DNA of 5,425 bases, taken from contig JACCUL010000425.1 in NCBI GenBank assembly GCA_013811855.1, forward strand, positions 1 through 5,425. The letters run 5' to 3'. The notes below the pieces were generated by a model. The model was not told where the DNA came from. It ran no database searches and saw only the letters and a list, made by a program, of their open reading frames with translations. This document shows, piece by piece, positions 4,367-5,425 of the stretch (positions within the stretch are counted from its first letter, which is position 1; every line of letters starts with the position of its first letter). The position numbers and the translations under genes are program-made. This DNA is from Acidimicrobiia bacterium. GTDB taxonomy: Bacteria > Actinomycetota > Acidimicrobiia > Acidimicrobiales > Ilumatobacteraceae.

Positions 4367-5425
4367 GGAGTGCTCGCCTCCACCGCAGCGGTCGACGGCG
4401 TCATTCCTGCCTCGACGGTGGCCACCGCACCCCAGACCGACGGGTCGTCGTAGCCGAGCGCGAAGAGCGCCACGCCGGCGAACCCGGCGTCCACGGCGAG
4501 CTGCATCCGCTGCTGCGCCCCGTCGGCGTCGACGTAGTGCACCTCGCGCTGTTGCGTGCACGACGTGGCCGCGTCGTCCAATGTCAGCTCGTAGGTGAAC
4601 GACCACTCGCCGAGGAGCGGGTCGTACACCGGTGTGCCGTCACGCCGGGCGGCCAGCGCGTCGACGGTGCGGTTGGTGACGGTCGTGACACCCTCGTTCA
4701 GCTCCTCCGGGCACTCTCCGGCGACCGATGTCGGCCAGTTGTACCCGTACAGCGGCACGCCGAGCACGAGCTTGGACGGATCGCCGGACGCGGCCGCGGT
4801 GCCGGCGATCACCCGCTCGACCCACTCCAGCGGCGCCACCGGCCCCGGCTCGGAGGCCGCGTTGCGGTAGTCGTAGGCCATCACCCGGATGCTGTCGACG
4901 AGGGGCGTGATGGCGGCGTAGTCGTATACCCAGTACCCGCTGTCGTCCGTGAAGCCACCGTCGAACACCGGCGGGATGCTCACGGTCAGCGTGCGGCCGT
5001 CGGCGTGCAGCCGGGCCGCCAGCTCGCCGACGAACGCCACCCACGCCGGGCGCGTCGTCGCCCACGAGTCGCGCCCGTCCTCGAAGGCGAACTTTTCATA
5101 GTCGAGGTCGACGCCCGCCAGGTCGCGATCGGTGGCGAAGTCCATCAGCGTCTCGACGTGGCGGGCCCGCCGGTCGGGGTCGGCGAGGATCGCCGCCATC
5201 CGGCCGCGCTCCGTCCCGTCGACGACCGAGGCCACCACCGCGATGCCCTCGGCCCGCGCCGCGTCGACGAGCGCCTCGGCCTCGTCGACCGGCGCGTTGG
5301 GATCGACGACGATCTGGTCGACCCCGGTGGCCGTAAACCAGAATGGCGACAACTGGTCGATGGCGTCGGCCTGGTCGGCGAGCGTCGCCGCGGCGGCGTC
5401 CAACGCCCAGTACGGCGCCCAGACG
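4363..5425 (-). CDS. GH18-family glycoside hydrolase (5' end outside window)
   Basis: The frame is open to the right edge and 353 residues are visible, starting VWAPYWALDA, the first beta strand of a GH18 TIM barrel. The true start and any signal peptide lie outside the window; the TTG at 5401-5403 is an internal leucine. Barrel landmarks are LSPFWF (25-30), VVASVV (63-68), AGVDLDYEKF (103-112), LTVSIPP (146-152), IRVMAYDYRN (179-188), LVLGVPLYGYNW (219-230) and AGVALFALGYDDPSVW (316-331). Asp106, Asp108 and the general acid Glu110 of the DxxDxDxE motif are present, but the first Asp is Ala103. The layout resembles bacterial SleL/YaaH-type GH18 enzymes acting on N-acetylglucosamine-containing glycans such as peptidoglycan; chitin is also possible. 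Cys238 and Cys289 could form a disulfide if the protein is secreted, an inference. Its TGA stop overlaps the exonuclease GTG by 4 bp, so the two genes are probably co-translated. Confidence 0.9.
   Translation of the reverse strand, partial: VWAPYWALDAAAATLADQADAIDQLSPFWFTATGVDQIVVDPNAPVDEAEALVDAARAEGIAVVASVVDGTERGRMAAILADPDRRARHVETLMDFATDRDLAGVDLDYEKFAFEDGRDSWATTRPAWVAFVGELAARLHADGRTLTVSIPPVFDGGFTDDSGYWVYDYAAITPLVDSIRVMAYDYRNAASEPGPVAPLEWVERVIAGTAAASGDPSKLVLGVPLYGYNWPTSVAGECPEELNEGVTTVTNRTVDALAARRDGTPVYDPLLGEWSFTYELTLDDAATSCTQQREVHYVDADGAQQRMQLAVDAGFAGVALFALGYDDPSVWGAVATVEAGMTPSTAAVEASTP
4377..4381 (-). promoter_or_regulatory. Shine-Dalgarno of the exonuclease gene
   Basis: GGAGG on the minus strand, 10 bases before the GTG at 4366, lies inside the final codons of the GH18 gene. 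It supports the GTG start and the 4-bp overlap. The upstream extension of the frame to 4606 is GH18 shadow sequence. Confidence 0.55.

Noticed and set aside
1..5425. CRISPR array, insertion sequence or integrase
   Set aside because: No regularly spaced repeats, terminal inverted repeats or transposase/integrase motifs are seen on either strand.

Overview
The window is high-GC bacterial DNA. It has dense coding, GTG start codons and 4-bp GTGA stop/start overlaps, and its protein sequences look actinobacterial. Acidimicrobiia (Ilumatobacter-like) or a related deep actinobacterial lineage is my best guess, but no marker gene here settles the taxonomy.

Left part (about 1-1430): the C-terminal end of a DUF1353-like protein reads rightward into the window. 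It converges with, and overlaps by 54 bp, a complete leftward DUF2278 (YukJ-like) gene. About 500 bp of apparently non-coding DNA follow. Lines sampled by eye here are about 53-60% GC, against about 68-80% further right. This part therefore looks like an accessory segment lying on the 3' side of the first tRNA gene.

Middle (1433-3478): two leftward tRNA-Ser genes, anticodons CGA and GGA, bracket an EVE-domain protein gene (rightward) and a leftward series tRNA-Ser(GGA) - vapB-like antitoxin - vapC-like PIN toxin - tadA. The EVE and tadA stop codons abut with no spacer. VapB follows the tRNA by only 27 bp, vapC follows vapB by 2-11 bp, and vapC overlaps the tadA start by 4 bp. The series therefore looks like one transcription unit that puts a tRNA, a predicted RNase toxin module and a tRNA-editing enzyme together. 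Upstream of the tRNA are three copies of a GCGTCAGCG-type element, two direct and one inverted, which could be operators.

Right part (3479-5425): a leftward pair, a GH18-family glycoside hydrolase (its 5' end is outside the window) followed by a stand-alone 5'-3' exonuclease/flap endonuclease, joined by another 4-bp GTGA overlap.

The best candidate for something unusual is the tRNA-Ser / vapBC / tadA arrangement with its repeat-bearing upstream region. The conserved genes themselves belong to known families.
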